From the IMG/VR virus record IMGVR_UViG_3300044971_000868, positions 1 through 46,469 of that record: a DNA stretch of 46,469 bases; one strand, written 5' to 3'. The first letter of the stretch is position 1. Each line of letters opens with the position of its first letter. A program made the translations under genes and the position numbers. This DNA is from a virus. Below are positions 1-8,882 of the stretch, piece by piece. Below the pieces are notes generated by a model. The model was given only the letters and a program-made list of their open reading frames with translations, did not search any database and was not told the DNA's origin.

Positions 1-605
1 AATATTTTAATATTATTAAAGTACGTAATCTCCTTTCGATACCTACCCGCATAACTTATTAAGTATTGTTTATTAGACTTTTTAGGGATATCATATTTTC
101 TTGGATCTTCTTTTATATGTGTACAATACGGAACTTCGATTTGATTATTATTACTAATAACAGATTCGTAGCAAATAAAATATACATTTTTATGAAAATT
201 AAAATAATTTAAAAAACATCTAGAATCTTCCCACATAACATCCGAATATACTATAACAACTCTTTTGTTATCGATAATACATTTATTAATTAATGGTGAG
301 ATTGAATTTATATTGTTTACTATCTGGTTAACATCATAATAATATCTTTTCGACCAAGCGCTACAGAATAAATAAATAGGTATAAAGACTATATTTGCAT
401 CATCGTAGCTGCTAACTAAATTTTTATGATGTTTAAACATACGATGTAATACTATTTCTAAAGAATATTGTGACCGTAAATACTTACAGTTATCAAAATT
501 ACTGAATTGATCATCTATCACCTCAGTATCGTTTATGTGTACAGGCAACAAATCTAAATTAAATTTAGAATCGATATTCAAAATATAAAAATTATTATTA
601 AGCAT
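1..605 (-). CDS. Exostosin-like glycosyltransferase (GT47 type), C-terminus off the window
   Basis: An open frame with no stop runs from an ATG at 605 to the left edge (at least 201 codons), so the gene is partial. Its start overlaps the stop of the upstream gene by 8 nt (ATGCTTAA). Around residue 75 it reads DDANIVFIPIYLF, which parallels NADLAFIPINYIK in the upstream 364-aa gene. Near residue 185 it has YLISYAGRYR, the usual exostosin signature of a hydrophobic strand, then (F/Y)AG, then basic residues. The two genes therefore look like diverged tandem copies of one family. Exostosin-type enzymes transfer sugars to glycans; the acceptor here is unknown. Family confidence is moderate because the GT47 nucleotide-binding half lies outside the window. 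Confidence 0.7.
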   Translation of the reverse strand, partial: MLNNNFYILNIDSKFNLDLLPVHINDTEVIDDQFSNFDNCKYLRSQYSLEIVLHRMFKHHKNLVSSYDDANIVFIPIYLFCSAWSKRYYYDVNQIVNNINSISPLINKCIIDNKRVVIVYSDVMWEDSRCFLNYFNFHKNVYFICYESVISNNNQIEVPYCTHIKEDPRKYDIPKKSNKQYLISYAGRYRKEITYFNNIKI

Positions 606-1692
606 ATCTATCGTGTATCTTTTGTAAAGCAATTATCATTGGTATACACTCTTCATTAAAGTAGTTTATTTGTCTAAATAGTATTTCATGATTTTTAATT
701 TTATTTATATAATTATTTGGATCTGATAACTCAATATTTAAAACTGTATCTATAGTTTTGGCATAAATTGTATCTGGTATATTATTTTTATTTGGTAAAA
801 TCAAACAACTGTCTCGTAAATTTATATCATTCGTAAATACTTTTTGATATAATGATAGTTCGGCTTCGAATATTATTGGAACTATATTATATGCCAGACA
901 TTGATAAAAACATATTCGAGTTGGCGTGTCACCTCGCAATACGAATAGATATTTTGTAGCCATTAACTCGCGCTCAATATTTTGCAGATTACCGATATGT
1001 ACATCTATACGTAACAATCGTATAAACTCTCGTATCCTTTTAAGTAGCGGCCTATTATTATCTTCTAACGTACCTATAAATGTTAAATTGTGTGTCTTTA
1101 TTGTATGTGTAATTTTATCAATCATCGGTACAGTAAAGAAATTATAGTTAGTATTCCCATTTAATGGATATGGAATCGGTATCATTCTATCATATGTGCC
1201 TAATTTCAATGTATTAGTAGTATTATGAAAAGATATTTCATCTTCATAACTTAAAATAGTTACGTTCGTGTCGATCGGTTCAAATGATGTTTCGAATAAA
1301 ACGTAACTATATAAAATAAAGTGCGGAACGTTTGAATGAAACATCATATGTTGTTCTACAAAATTAACCCAAAAAAACCTAATGAAGTTTTCTTTATGTT
1401 CAATACCAAAAGTTGGTGGTTGGCTGGTCGGAATTATCTCGGAATATATATTACAAAATTGTAATTCGTTATATAGTCCATGCCAGTTGTCATTTTTTAT
1501 TTTTCCATAAATTAGTTTAATATAATTTATAGGTATAAAGGCAAGATCAGCATTATTAATATCAGTAACGATTTCATATTTAGATCGTAATTTAATTAAG
1601 AACGCATCATATAAATCCATTTCGGGTGGTACAGAATCAAAAAATGACATAATTCTATCCAATGCTTCAAGTTTATAAACAAAAACTTTCAT
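598..1692 (-). CDS. Exostosin-like glycosyltransferase (GT47 type)
   Basis: This 364-aa protein has the two recognisable parts of an exostosin fold. The N-terminal part contains NADLAFIPINYIK near residue 50. The C-terminal part has LTFIGTLEDNNRPLLKRIRE near residue 200 and then FVLRGDTPTRICFYQCLAY near residue 250, followed by NIVPIIF. The last stretch matches the exostosin pattern L(R)GD(S/T)xxxRxxxALxxGxIPVII, the predicted nucleotide-sugar binding region. It is the next-to-last gene of a glycan cluster and starts 12 nt after the FAD oxidoreductase. GT47-like proteins are uncommon in phages, so the tandem pair is notable. The donor and acceptor cannot be read from the sequence. Confidence 0.72.
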   Translation of the reverse strand: MKVFVYKLEALDRIMSFFDSVPPEMDLYDAFLIKLRSKYEIVTDINNADLAFIPINYIKLIYGKIKNDNWHGLYNELQFCNIYSEIIPTSQPPTFGIEHKENFIRFFWVNFVEQHMMFHSNVPHFILYSYVLFETSFEPIDTNVTILSYEDEISFHNTTNTLKLGTYDRMIPIPYPLNGNTNYNFFTVPMIDKITHTIKTHNLTFIGTLEDNNRPLLKRIREFIRLLRIDVHIGNLQNIERELMATKYLFVLRGDTPTRICFYQCLAYNIVPIIFEAELSLYQKVFTNDINLRDSCLILPNKNNIPDTIYAKTIDTVLNIELSDPNNYINKIKNHEILFRQINYFNEECIPMIIALQKIHDRYA

Positions 1693-1704
1693 ACAAAACG
1701 ATTA

Positions 1705-2691
1705 TTAGTTTTTATTCAGCATATTTACGATATAACGTTCCATATAATAAATTCCTTGTATCTTACCAGTAACCGCTGATATAATATTATCTTGTTGTAT
1801 TATTACCGGCGATCTGTCAGCTGATTCCGAATATCGTTTTACCTTTACTGATGTATAGAATGAATCATATGTAAAAAAGTTTCTGAATTCCGGATAGTAT
1901 TTCTGTATTTTTGTTTCTATTACTTTACGAATAGGTTCTATCGACTTAGAATCGATTGTTTTGCTATACGATTCTAGATCTATATGGGCATCTGCTACAA
2001 ATAATGGTGTATATTCCACATCAGTTACTGTATATAAGTTTCCTTTAAATGGATATATAGAAAATAACGGACCATCAACCATAGTTAACGATCCAAAATC
2101 AGATAACAAAGTTTCATATACCAAAGTCAAACTCAATTCAAAATAATGATTTTCAATAGGTAATAAACGATTGTTACTAACATTTATTACCAAGTCATAC
2201 TCCTTAGATAACTGATGTATTCGTTCTTCGGTTATATTCTCGATTGTTAATATATCTGATAGTGAATGTATAAAGTGGTTACGAGCTTTTTCTGGATTAA
2301 TATACTTTTCATCTACTATCATACAACCATCAATGTTTTTAAACATATCAACAGTTGTTTCTTGAAATCCTATATTTTCATGCAAAAAAACTGCTTTAAA
2401 CGTTGCATAATCTAATAGAGACTTATCAACAGGTACCGCATAATAATTATTATCTATATCCTCGACCAGAAACGGATACTCTTGTATAAATGTATCGAAT
2501 GTATCGTAGCATAGTTTTCTAGTTTTTTGATTTCTACTATAATGAAATCCTTTATGTAAACGATTTTGATTATAGTATGAAGACTCACTGAATATTCCTT
2601 TCTTATCAAATAACGTTATATCATGATTTATCTTAAGTTTTGAGGCTAAATGGCAACCTAACCAACCGGCTCCTATGATAGCAATACGCAT
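1705..2691 (-). CDS. FAD-dependent oxidoreductase (DAO/amine-oxidase-like Rossmann fold)
   Basis: The 328-aa protein opens with MRIAIIGAGWLGCHLASKL, a GxGxxG dinucleotide-binding motif at residues 7-12, followed by an acidic residue at the end of the second strand (ITLFDKK). Near residue 45 is NRLHKGFHYSRN, a conserved FAD-contacting segment in oxidoreductases that occur in surface-polysaccharide clusters. The C-terminal half ends with ISAVTGKIQGIYYMERYI, which fits the closing FAD-binding strand and helix. It lies 2 nt after the cupin isomerase and 12 nt before the exostosin-like gene, so it probably tailors a sugar or glycan. The substrate is unknown. UDP-galactopyranose-mutase-like activity is an alternative but is not specifically supported. 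Confidence 0.72.
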   Translation of the reverse strand: MRIAIIGAGWLGCHLASKLKINHDITLFDKKGIFSESSYYNQNRLHKGFHYSRNQKTRKLCYDTFDTFIQEYPFLVEDIDNNYYAVPVDKSLLDYATFKAVFLHENIGFQETTVDMFKNIDGCMIVDEKYINPEKARNHFIHSLSDILTIENITEERIHQLSKEYDLVINVSNNRLLPIENHYFELSLTLVYETLLSDFGSLTMVDGPLFSIYPFKGNLYTVTDVEYTPLFVADAHIDLESYSKTIDSKSIEPIRKVIETKIQKYYPEFRNFFTYDSFYTSVKVKRYSESADRSPVIIQQDNIISAVTGKIQGIYYMERYIVNMLNKN

Positions 2692-2693
2692 TC

Positions 2694-3122
2694 TTATCTA
2701 TTAAAATCATCATCAATTCTAACAATATCGTCTTCACCACAATATTCACCAAATTGAGTTTCAATTATAATTAAATCTTCAATGCCAATATTATGAACTC
2801 TATGATAATCACCCTTTTCAATGTGTACTATAGAATTAGGACCAATTTCTTTATTTTCAGCATTAAGTGTCAGTAAACCGTTGCCTTGTACTACAACCCA
2901 GTTCTCACTTCTCTTCTTATGATACTGATAAGATAATCGTTTACCAGATTTTACAACAAATCTTTTTACTTTGAAATTAGGCTCATCCAATAATACTTCA
3001 AAGTATCCCCATGGCCTTTCTTCATAATCCTGGTGAGAACCGAATAACGATCTAATTACGTATCCTAATGTTTGATCGTTAGGATTGTTCTTAATTATGG
3101 TCTTCAATTCAAATAGTGTCAT
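2694..3122 (-). CDS. Cupin sugar-phosphate isomerase-like protein (mannose-6-phosphate isomerase type II family)
   Basis: The 142-aa product carries a single cupin barrel that starts with RPWGYFEVLLDEPNFKVKR, the hallmark of the ManC C-terminal / type II mannose-6-phosphate isomerase family. SYQYHKKRSENWVVVQG supplies a metal-binding histidine, and IEKGDYHRVHNIG the second His site. An ATG at 3152 would also be in frame but would overlap the GT2 gene by 44 nt; the ATG at 3122, preceded by an A/T-rich tract, gives a 14-nt overlap and is preferred. The likely role is to interconvert mannose and fructose phosphates or to act as a related sugar-binding cupin that supplies the adjacent glycosyltransferases. 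Confidence 0.78.
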   Translation of the reverse strand: MTLFELKTIIKNNPNDQTLGYVIRSLFGSHQDYEERPWGYFEVLLDEPNFKVKRFVVKSGKRLSYQYHKKRSENWVVVQGNGLLTLNAENKEIGPNSIVHIEKGDYHRVHNIGIEDLIIIETQFGEYCGEDDIVRIDDDFNR

Positions 3123-3723
3123 AAAAGTTATTTTGTTGTTCTTGTTTAACAATCGTTTTATGATGAATTAAAGCGAATGCATCTGGTAGAATTGATATTT
3201 TTCTATATCTTGTAGGTACTTCATGAACTTTATTCTGCCATATGATACCAACATTATTCTTTATAATTCTTTGCTGATTATCTGGAAAATTTATAAATCC
3301 TTTCTTATTTATTCTCCATTGCCATTTAGCAATATGTTGAGGCGTAATACCATCAACTGTATTTTCTCTTGGTATAGCATAAACATCAACATCAGGATTA
3401 AGAACCAGAATCTCTTTCAGATTAATTATCAATTCAGGTTTAGGCAATTCATCAGCATCGATATTGAAAATGTAATCACCTTTACATTTATTCATTAAAT
3501 GATTCTTTTGTTCACTAAAATTACCATCTAAATTTTTAAAATGTAACTGTATTTTATTAGCTCTATTATATTCTGTAAGTATGCTGACAGTTTCTCGGTC
3601 ATTAGAATAATCATCTAATACAACAATCTCATCTTCAGGATCTTTATACTGTAATATTGTATCGATTAATCTTTCAATACATTTACCTTCATTATGCGTT
3701 AATATAGCGTACGAGATTTTCAT
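3109..3723 (-). CDS. Family 2 glycosyltransferase (GT-A fold)
   Basis: The 204-aa protein begins KISYAILTHNEGKCIERLID, the classic first strand and helix of a GT2 enzyme. It has EIVVLDDYSNDRE near residue 35 (the nucleotide-binding DD/SxD element) and DYIFNIDADELP near residue 90, where DAD is the metal-binding DxD motif. WQNKVHEVPTRY near the C-terminus matches the acceptor-side segment of this subfamily. At about 200 residues it is a minimal GT2 of the LPS inner-core type. It overlaps the upstream GT4 gene by 4 nt (ATGA), which indicates translational coupling inside the glycan operon. Confidence 0.85.
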   Translation of the reverse strand: MKISYAILTHNEGKCIERLIDTILQYKDPEDEIVVLDDYSNDRETVSILTEYNRANKIQLHFKNLDGNFSEQKNHLMNKCKGDYIFNIDADELPKPELIINLKEILVLNPDVDVYAIPRENTVDGITPQHIAKWQWRINKKGFINFPDNQQRIIKNNVGIIWQNKVHEVPTRYRKISILPDAFALIHHKTIVKQEQQNNFYDTI

Positions 3724-5030
3724 TTGTCTTCTACCTTAGTTAGTTTTGGTAATTCTATTTTTTTCAGTTGTGGCAACTTTAATGCTTGTACCTTAGGAAA
3801 CTCAGGAACTCTTTCTAATATTTCACCTAATTTATCTTTCATAGCAGTCCAGGAAAAATTATCTTTTATTAATTTAGTAGTTTTTCTTGACTTTTCCAAG
3901 TATTTGTCATAATTTTTATACACATCTTTCATAGCACCCATAAAGTAACCATAATCAGCAGTAAACCATTTAGACTCCTTTAGAATAACATTATCCCATG
4001 CTGCACTAGGATGAACATTGTTTAATGCTCCTGGTACTAGAATACTATAATCTTTATCTAGAAAGTCAACGTGTCCTGACCAATTGGTTGCTATAATAGG
4101 TTTACCAGATACACTAGCTTCTGCTAATGGTCTACCAAATCCTTCACCTTTAGTTAATGATAAATGAGCTTTAACTTTTGGGTGCATATATAATGAATTC
4201 ATTTCTTCATCACTTAAATCACCATGTAATACATATACATCTGGCAATCTAGTTGCTTTGATAGTTTGTTTGATAAAGTCTATCTTTCTTAATATTTCTA
4301 AACGGTCTATATGAGAAAAAGTACCACCGCTAGTTTTCAGAACCAATGCAGGAGGATTTTGAGTATTCTTAAATGTATCTAAGAATGTATACACTAACAT
4401 ACCCATATTCTTTCTATCTTCACCTAAATCTCCTTGCATCCAATGCCCAACTGATAAGAAGCAGAAATCATTTTTAATTTTAGCAAATTCATCTAATAAT
4501 GTCTTATGTAATGTATCGGTCTTTTTATATACATCTAAATTTACTCCTTCAAATAAAACTTCTATCTCTTTAACTAGTTCCAATACCCCAACCTTTTGTT
4601 GAGTTTGTTTATCTAGTTTATCATATTTAGTAGTCAGAAATACATCTTTAGAATGTTTAGACGGTACAATTACTAGATTCATGCGATTACAGCCTTCTAC
4701 CCAATCAGCTGAACATTGTGTGGTTTCTATTCCAGCTGTCACTCCAATATTATATTTACCTACAGGTTGAAACTCATTAGGTACTGTAACTTGTATAAAC
4801 AAATCTGGTTGAGATTGCAGCGGTCCTGTTAATCTAGAAATGATATCATCATCTTTACCTGCTATTAAAGCATTAAGTGGCGTTGCTCCCCATCTAGTAC
4901 TGATAATTTTTACATCATATTTGTCTAATGCAATTAATGCTCTTACTAAATCTCTTGATCTAGCTCCGTAACCTGAAACTGTGGCTACAGGCGCTGCAAC
5001 TACGCAATTTGGTTTATTTGTATTTTCCAT
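3720..5030 (-). CDS. Family 4 glycosyltransferase (GT-B fold)
   Basis: The 436-aa protein has the N-terminal GT-B segment VVAAPVATVSGYGARSRDL, with the glycine-rich turn near residue 20. In the C-terminal domain LSLTKGEGFGRPLAEASVSG, followed by KPIIATNWSGH, is the GT4 EX7E region (residues about 293-320) that binds the nucleotide-sugar phosphates. The last 40 residues are rich in Lys, Leu and Pro and look like a flexible tail. The start context is TATAAAGTT-ATG with no Shine-Dalgarno. It sits 9 nt after another GT4 gene. Donor and acceptor (glycan, virion protein or DNA base) are not determinable. Confidence 0.85.
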   Translation of the reverse strand: MENTNKPNCVVAAPVATVSGYGARSRDLVRALIALDKYDVKIISTRWGATPLNALIAGKDDDIISRLTGPLQSQPDLFIQVTVPNEFQPVGKYNIGVTAGIETTQCSADWVEGCNRMNLVIVPSKHSKDVFLTTKYDKLDKQTQQKVGVLELVKEIEVLFEGVNLDVYKKTDTLHKTLLDEFAKIKNDFCFLSVGHWMQGDLGEDRKNMGMLVYTFLDTFKNTQNPPALVLKTSGGTFSHIDRLEILRKIDFIKQTIKATRLPDVYVLHGDLSDEEMNSLYMHPKVKAHLSLTKGEGFGRPLAEASVSGKPIIATNWSGHVDFLDKDYSILVPGALNNVHPSAAWDNVILKESKWFTADYGYFMGAMKDVYKNYDKYLEKSRKTTKLIKDNFSWTAMKDKLGEILERVPEFPKVQALKLPQLKKIELPKLTKVEDK

Positions 5031-5039
5031 AACTTTATA

Positions 5040-6434
5040 TTAAGATTTTATTAGTTCAAAACGTTTTCTAGGTTTCCAATTTTCTAAAGCTGTATTAATA
5101 TACTTAACAAATGCATTATTCATTTCTACTGCACTTAACATTGTATCAGGCTTTAAGAAATGTTCTCTACCAGCAAAGCCTCTTGCTTTTCTTTCATAAG
5201 CATCTATATTATATACCTCTTCTAGTTTCTCTGCAGCATCTCTATAACAAGCGATATCATCCCATATATAAGGAGTGGGTACAGACCCTTGTAATGTTCT
5301 AACCTTAGGGAATACAGGGAATGCCCATTCTCCACATACTTGATACTTACCATCACTATTAGTTCCCCACTCTTCAGAATAATCATCTACAGTTAAGAAC
5401 TCTCCTTCATTATTTTTAAATCCACATTGGTCTTGTAATCCACCTGTAACATTTACTATAATAGGAGTACCGGCCATTACAGATTCTGCAGTACCTAATC
5501 CAAATCCTTCATTAGAAGCTAGATTAATTGTAACATCTGCAATATTATAAAGTAAATTTAAAATCTGCGTTGGTACCTGTTGTGTTGAATATATAACTCT
5601 ATTATTTGGTAGTAATGCTTTTTGAGTAGCAAATAAATCTGTACCATTTTCATCTACTGGTTGTGTGTGCATTAATAGTACACATTTATCAGCTTTTTCT
5701 TTAGGTAACTTATCAGTAAATTCTTTAAATGCTAACATAACATCTGAAGTATGTTTTCTTCTGATATTTCTAGCATTATATAGTACTACAAAGTCATCTT
5801 CTTTAATACCTAAACTTTCTTTATGTTTAAGCATTGCTGTATAATCTTCTGTACCATGCTGGATAGGATAGAATAGTTTACTATTTATTCCGTGTGGTAA
5901 ATAAGTTAATTGCCAATCTTTATAATCTTCACCCTTTAGTACTGCTTTATTTATTGCTACAGTTTGTTTACTAATACCCATTAACATATCGCACGACATA
6001 TAGAATGGTTTGTTCCAATCTGGAGCTGGCCAGTTGTCCCAGATATTTAAGTACACAAGTGGCAACATTTGTCTTATTTCATGCTCGCCCATATACAACC
6101 AAGTCCAGAATCTAGGATCTGTAAAGTGCATTATACAATCTGGTTGCTCTATATTGATTAACTGTCTGATAATATCTAAATTACCATATCCATCAGAAGG
6201 ATAAACTTTGACATACGCATCAGGCACTCCAAATTCTTTACCTATAGCTTCTGATAAATCTATAACTTTACCTTGGTCCGGATGCTTAATAGCGGCACCT
6301 AATTGAACCCAATCAAAATCTTTTACAGTACCTGTAACGATTTCGCGTGACACTACACCCACGCCTGAATTTAATCTTAAATCATCGGAAAGTAAAAGTA
6401 TTTTTTTCTTTTTTCTAACTTCTTGTTGAGACAT
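5040..6434 (-). CDS. Family 4 glycosyltransferase (GT-B fold)
   Basis: The 464-aa protein starts KKKILLLSDDLRLNSGVGVV, the first Rossmann strand and glycine turn of a GT4 enzyme. The second domain carries FVVLYNARNIRRKHTSDVML near residue 215, the usual GT4 linker with a basic nucleotide-phosphate site. NLASNEGFGLGTAESVMAG, followed by TPIIVNVTGGL, is the EX7E donor site near residues 310-340. It is probably the first gene of the glycan operon: a phage-type promoter motif lies 9 nt upstream (6444-6460), and the start has the context AAAAAGTT-ATG. It is roughly the same size as its downstream GT4 neighbour but clearly distinct in sequence. Confidence 0.85.
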   Translation of the reverse strand: MSQQEVRKKKKILLLSDDLRLNSGVGVVSREIVTGTVKDFDWVQLGAAIKHPDQGKVIDLSEAIGKEFGVPDAYVKVYPSDGYGNLDIIRQLINIEQPDCIMHFTDPRFWTWLYMGEHEIRQMLPLVYLNIWDNWPAPDWNKPFYMSCDMLMGISKQTVAINKAVLKGEDYKDWQLTYLPHGINSKLFYPIQHGTEDYTAMLKHKESLGIKEDDFVVLYNARNIRRKHTSDVMLAFKEFTDKLPKEKADKCVLLMHTQPVDENGTDLFATQKALLPNNRVIYSTQQVPTQILNLLYNIADVTINLASNEGFGLGTAESVMAGTPIIVNVTGGLQDQCGFKNNEGEFLTVDDYSEEWGTNSDGKYQVCGEWAFPVFPKVRTLQGSVPTPYIWDDIACYRDAAEKLEEVYNIDAYERKARGFAGREHFLKPDTMLSAVEMNNAFVKYINTALENWKPRKRFELIKS

Positions 6435-6443
6435 AACTTTTTA

Positions 6444-6460
6444 TTTTAAATAAATATAAG
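6444..6460 (-). promoter_or_regulatory. Putative phage promoter motif upstream of the GT4 gene
   Basis: On the coding strand this reads CTTATATTTATTTAAAA and ends 9 nt before the ATG of the 464-aa glycosyltransferase. It matches the motif ATATTTATATAAA found upstream of about ten other genes in the window. Promoter function is inferred from recurrence only. Confidence 0.5.
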
Positions 6461-6485
6461 AAAAAACTTTAAGAATATAAAATTT

Positions 6486-6974
6486 TTACACTTTATCCCC
6501 TATTATTATATATTGTTTACCATATTTTGTCGCCATCTTTATAGCATGGTCTGTTCCTTTTGATTCACCTGCACTTCTAAATGCAATTATTTGATCTGCA
6601 TACATTGCCATAAGTTCGTTCCTATGAAATAATTGCGATACATGAAAGTTATGGCCATAATATTCATCTGGCATTGCTGAATATAAATTTTTATTAGAAC
6701 AAGCAGGATTAAATTCTAAATATCCTACATTCATTTCTAATGCAAACTTTTTAGCATATTTGTCTGCTCCTTGTCCTGCACCACCTGATACTATTTCTAA
6801 TTTAGGAAACTTTTGCTTAAGTAAGAATATCATTTCTCGTATCTTCTGTTTATTCTCATAAGTACGACTACCTACTATCGCAACTTTAACAGTGTCTTCT
6901 TTTTGCGAACGTTTAGATTTTATTAATGTCTTACAATTATGTATATTGAATATTTTACTGAAGGGTGCGACCAT
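6486..6974 (-). CDS. SLOG-superfamily nucleotide-binding protein (DUF2493/YspA-like)
   Basis: The 162-aa protein contains VKVAIVGSRTYENKQKI near residue 30 and EIVSGGAGQGADKYAKKFA near residue 75. This GSR ... SGGAxGAD pair is the signature of SLOG Rossmann proteins of the DUF2493/YspA type (relatives of DprA and LOG). AFRSAGESKGTDHAIKMA near residue 140 is the third conserved element. SLOG domains bind nucleotides or nucleic-acid derivatives; several act in signalling or defence, but no specific reaction can be assigned. The ATG at 6974 lies within the end of the upstream lipoprotein gene (20-nt overlap). The first 28 residues are not part of the fold, so a later non-ATG start is possible. 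Confidence 0.75.
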   Translation of the reverse strand: MVAPFSKIFNIHNCKTLIKSKRSQKEDTVKVAIVGSRTYENKQKIREMIFLLKQKFPKLEIVSGGAGQGADKYAKKFALEMNVGYLEFNPACSNKNLYSAMPDEYYGHNFHVSQLFHRNELMAMYADQIIAFRSAGESKGTDHAIKMATKYGKQYIIIGDKV

Positions 6975-7164
6975 CGCTGAATTTAATTTTAAATGTGTCT
7001 CCCATATTATGGCTATCAGTACTATCTCTAAACTTTATCCAATAAGGACCCTTTTTAGCATAATATACATCAAAGTCTCTATATGGTGTTATTGATGAAA
7101 TAACGAAATGTGTTTTACTTGAACTACAACCGTATAGTAGTAATAATATTAAAGCGTATCTCAT
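6955..7164 (-). CDS. Small predicted lipoprotein
   Basis: The 69-aa product begins MRYALILLLLYGCSSSKTHF: a basic residue, an eight-residue hydrophobic core and a Cys at position 13 followed by three Ser, a minimal lipoprotein signal. The mature part, about 57 residues, is polar with aromatic residues (ITPYRDFDVYYAKKGPYW). The stop lies within the SLOG gene, and the start overlaps the end of the nuclease gene by 4 nt (ATGA). Phage lipoproteins of this size often sit in the host envelope and block superinfection, which is a family-level analogy and not shown here. Confidence 0.65.
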   Translation of the reverse strand: MRYALILLLLYGCSSSKTHFVISSITPYRDFDVYYAKKGPYWIKFRDSTDSHNMGDTFKIKFSDGRTLQ

Positions 7165-8123
7165 AATTTATGTACTCTGTTTTCTTTTGGGCATAGTTCG
7201 TGTAGGTTGAAATAATCACACCATTTGCAATTCTTCGAATTATTTGTGAATGCTACATACTCTCTATCAGTATTCTTAGAACCATCAGGATTGAAACAAG
7301 ATGAAACAAATTCATCTATTTGAGTTTGTAACTGCTTTCTAGTAACTTTACCTGATGATGGTTCAAATTCTTGAACTCTCTTTTGTGGAAATAAACTTTC
7401 TTCTAATAGTTTTCTTTTAACAATAAAGTACTGTATATGAATCTTTTCTACATCATACCCATACTGTTTAGAAAAGTATTGCTTATATAAAACTAACTGA
7501 GAAGTTTTGAGCTTATTTACTTTATCATATTTGTTCCATCCCCTTGTAGAAGTCTTTATATCATAAATGTATATTTCATCAGTCTTAGTATCTCTCAATA
7601 CTAAATCTATAAATCCATTCATTACAACATTAGGATTAGATTCAGATGCTTGCATATATAATGGCATCTCAACACCTAATAGTTCCAAATCCTGTTTCTT
7701 AAAGTATGCTGTTCTATTTTTCTGTATATATCTTAGAATTTCTACACCATCATTATAATGTTCTTGTAATAGTTCTGGTGTAGCGTAATGTTCACCGTTA
7801 TTATTAGTGTGCATTTCTATCTCATAGGTTTCTACCATACGGTCTTGCAATAGTTGTGGTAGATCCATTTGATCTGCTTCTTTAGCAGATTTATGATATA
7901 GTGTATATAAATATACTTGTAAAGTCTCGTGAAATGCTGTTCCGAATGTAGTAGCTATACCAGGGCCGCCCTTTCGAATCTTGTCTATATAATGTAATTT
8001 CCATTTGAGTGGACATTGCGAATACATTGCAAATTGACTATACGATATTGTCGTATCAGTAGATTTTCTCTCAGGTTGTGTTATTCTTAATAAAACTCCT
8101 AAATCGGCTAAACTTTTCGGCAT
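7161..8123 (-). CDS. PD-(D/E)XK nuclease with predicted iron-sulfur cluster (RecB/AddB/Cas4-like)
   Basis: The 320-aa protein shows the RecB-family order of motifs: ISYSQFAMYSQCPLKWKLHY (residues 26-45) with Cys37, GTAFHETLQVY with the motif-I His near residue 66, NGFIDLVLRD with the catalytic Asp, and YIYDIKTSTRGW with the D-x-K of the active site. The C-terminus has Cys299, Cys302 and Cys311, which together with Cys37 make the four-Cys iron-sulfur cluster typical of AddB and Cas4 nucleases. It probably processes DNA ends in replication or recombination, or degrades host DNA. It lies 2 nt after dNMP kinase and is coupled to the lipoprotein gene. Confidence 0.85.
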   Translation of the reverse strand: MPKSLADLGVLLRITQPERKSTDTTISYSQFAMYSQCPLKWKLHYIDKIRKGGPGIATTFGTAFHETLQVYLYTLYHKSAKEADQMDLPQLLQDRMVETYEIEMHTNNNGEHYATPELLQEHYNDGVEILRYIQKNRTAYFKKQDLELLGVEMPLYMQASESNPNVVMNGFIDLVLRDTKTDEIYIYDIKTSTRGWNKYDKVNKLKTSQLVLYKQYFSKQYGYDVEKIHIQYFIVKRKLLEESLFPQKRVQEFEPSSGKVTRKQLQTQIDEFVSSCFNPDGSKNTDREYVAFTNNSKNCKWCDYFNLHELCPKENRVHKL

Positions 8124-8125
8124 AA

Positions 8126-8872
8126 TTAAATATAAGACTTTTTCTTTAAATCACCAAGAATATCTCTAACTTTATTTAACAAATCATCTAACGTACCATC
8201 ATTCACAATAGTGTAACTGAATAATGAATAATCATCTAATGAGGTTTCGCTTGGATGCAAATCAGTCATTGGTTGTCCAGGTCTTATCACTCGAATTAAT
8301 ACGCCTTTTTTAAGTATTATTGCATTCGCCTCATTCGGAAATCTAACATCTGTTATTATCCATTTGGGCAATTGGTCTTTATCTAATACATCAAATTCGT
8401 CTGTACCCTCTGCAACAGTATCACTCAGGTATTCAGACAGGGTCGCATTAACCCATACATCAGTATGCAAGCCATTTCTCATTGCATCGGTACCTAGCTT
8501 TTGTAATAGCTCTCGAACCGTCATTTGAGTATGTGTCCATTCATTACCAAACTCACCGCCTGCTCGCTCCATGTAGTCCCATTCAGTACCTAAAAAGGTT
8601 TTTTTAAATTCTTGATCTTCAAATTTATAAGTAGGAATACCTGTTAAGATAGATGCTATCTGTTTAAGTTTACCTGCAAACTTTTTTATTTTCCAATCAG
8701 AATTATACCAAGGCTGAAAATGATTACCTTTACCGTCTCTGTAATTTTGAAACTCGTCAAAGGTTCTGTAATGTTTACCATCTTTATTGGAGCATTCTGA
8801 TGATAAGTATTCTATCATTGCTCCTACAGTATCTTTGCCGCTTGAAATTCTACCGCTTATTCCTATTAACAT
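8126..8872 (-). CDS. Deoxynucleoside monophosphate kinase (T4 gp1-like)
   Basis: The 248-aa protein starts with the P-loop GISGRISSGKDTVGAMIEYL (residues 4-23). MTVRELLQKLGTDAMRNGLH near the middle and WIITDVRFPNEANAI near residue 175 are the phage dNMP kinase motifs for base recognition and the LID. The C-terminus (SYTIVNDGTLDDLLNKV) matches the conserved NDGT ending of this family. The enzyme phosphorylates dNMPs to dNDPs to feed phage DNA synthesis, and in phages with unusual bases it can be specialised for the modified nucleotide. It belongs with the RNR and dUTPase encoded further right. Confidence 0.88.
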   Translation of the reverse strand: MLIGISGRISSGKDTVGAMIEYLSSECSNKDGKHYRTFDEFQNYRDGKGNHFQPWYNSDWKIKKFAGKLKQIASILTGIPTYKFEDQEFKKTFLGTEWDYMERAGGEFGNEWTHTQMTVRELLQKLGTDAMRNGLHTDVWVNATLSEYLSDTVAEGTDEFDVLDKDQLPKWIITDVRFPNEANAIILKKGVLIRVIRPGQPMTDLHPSETSLDDYSLFSYTIVNDGTLDDLLNKVRDILGDLKKKSYI

Positions 8873-8882
8873 ATAATTAGTT

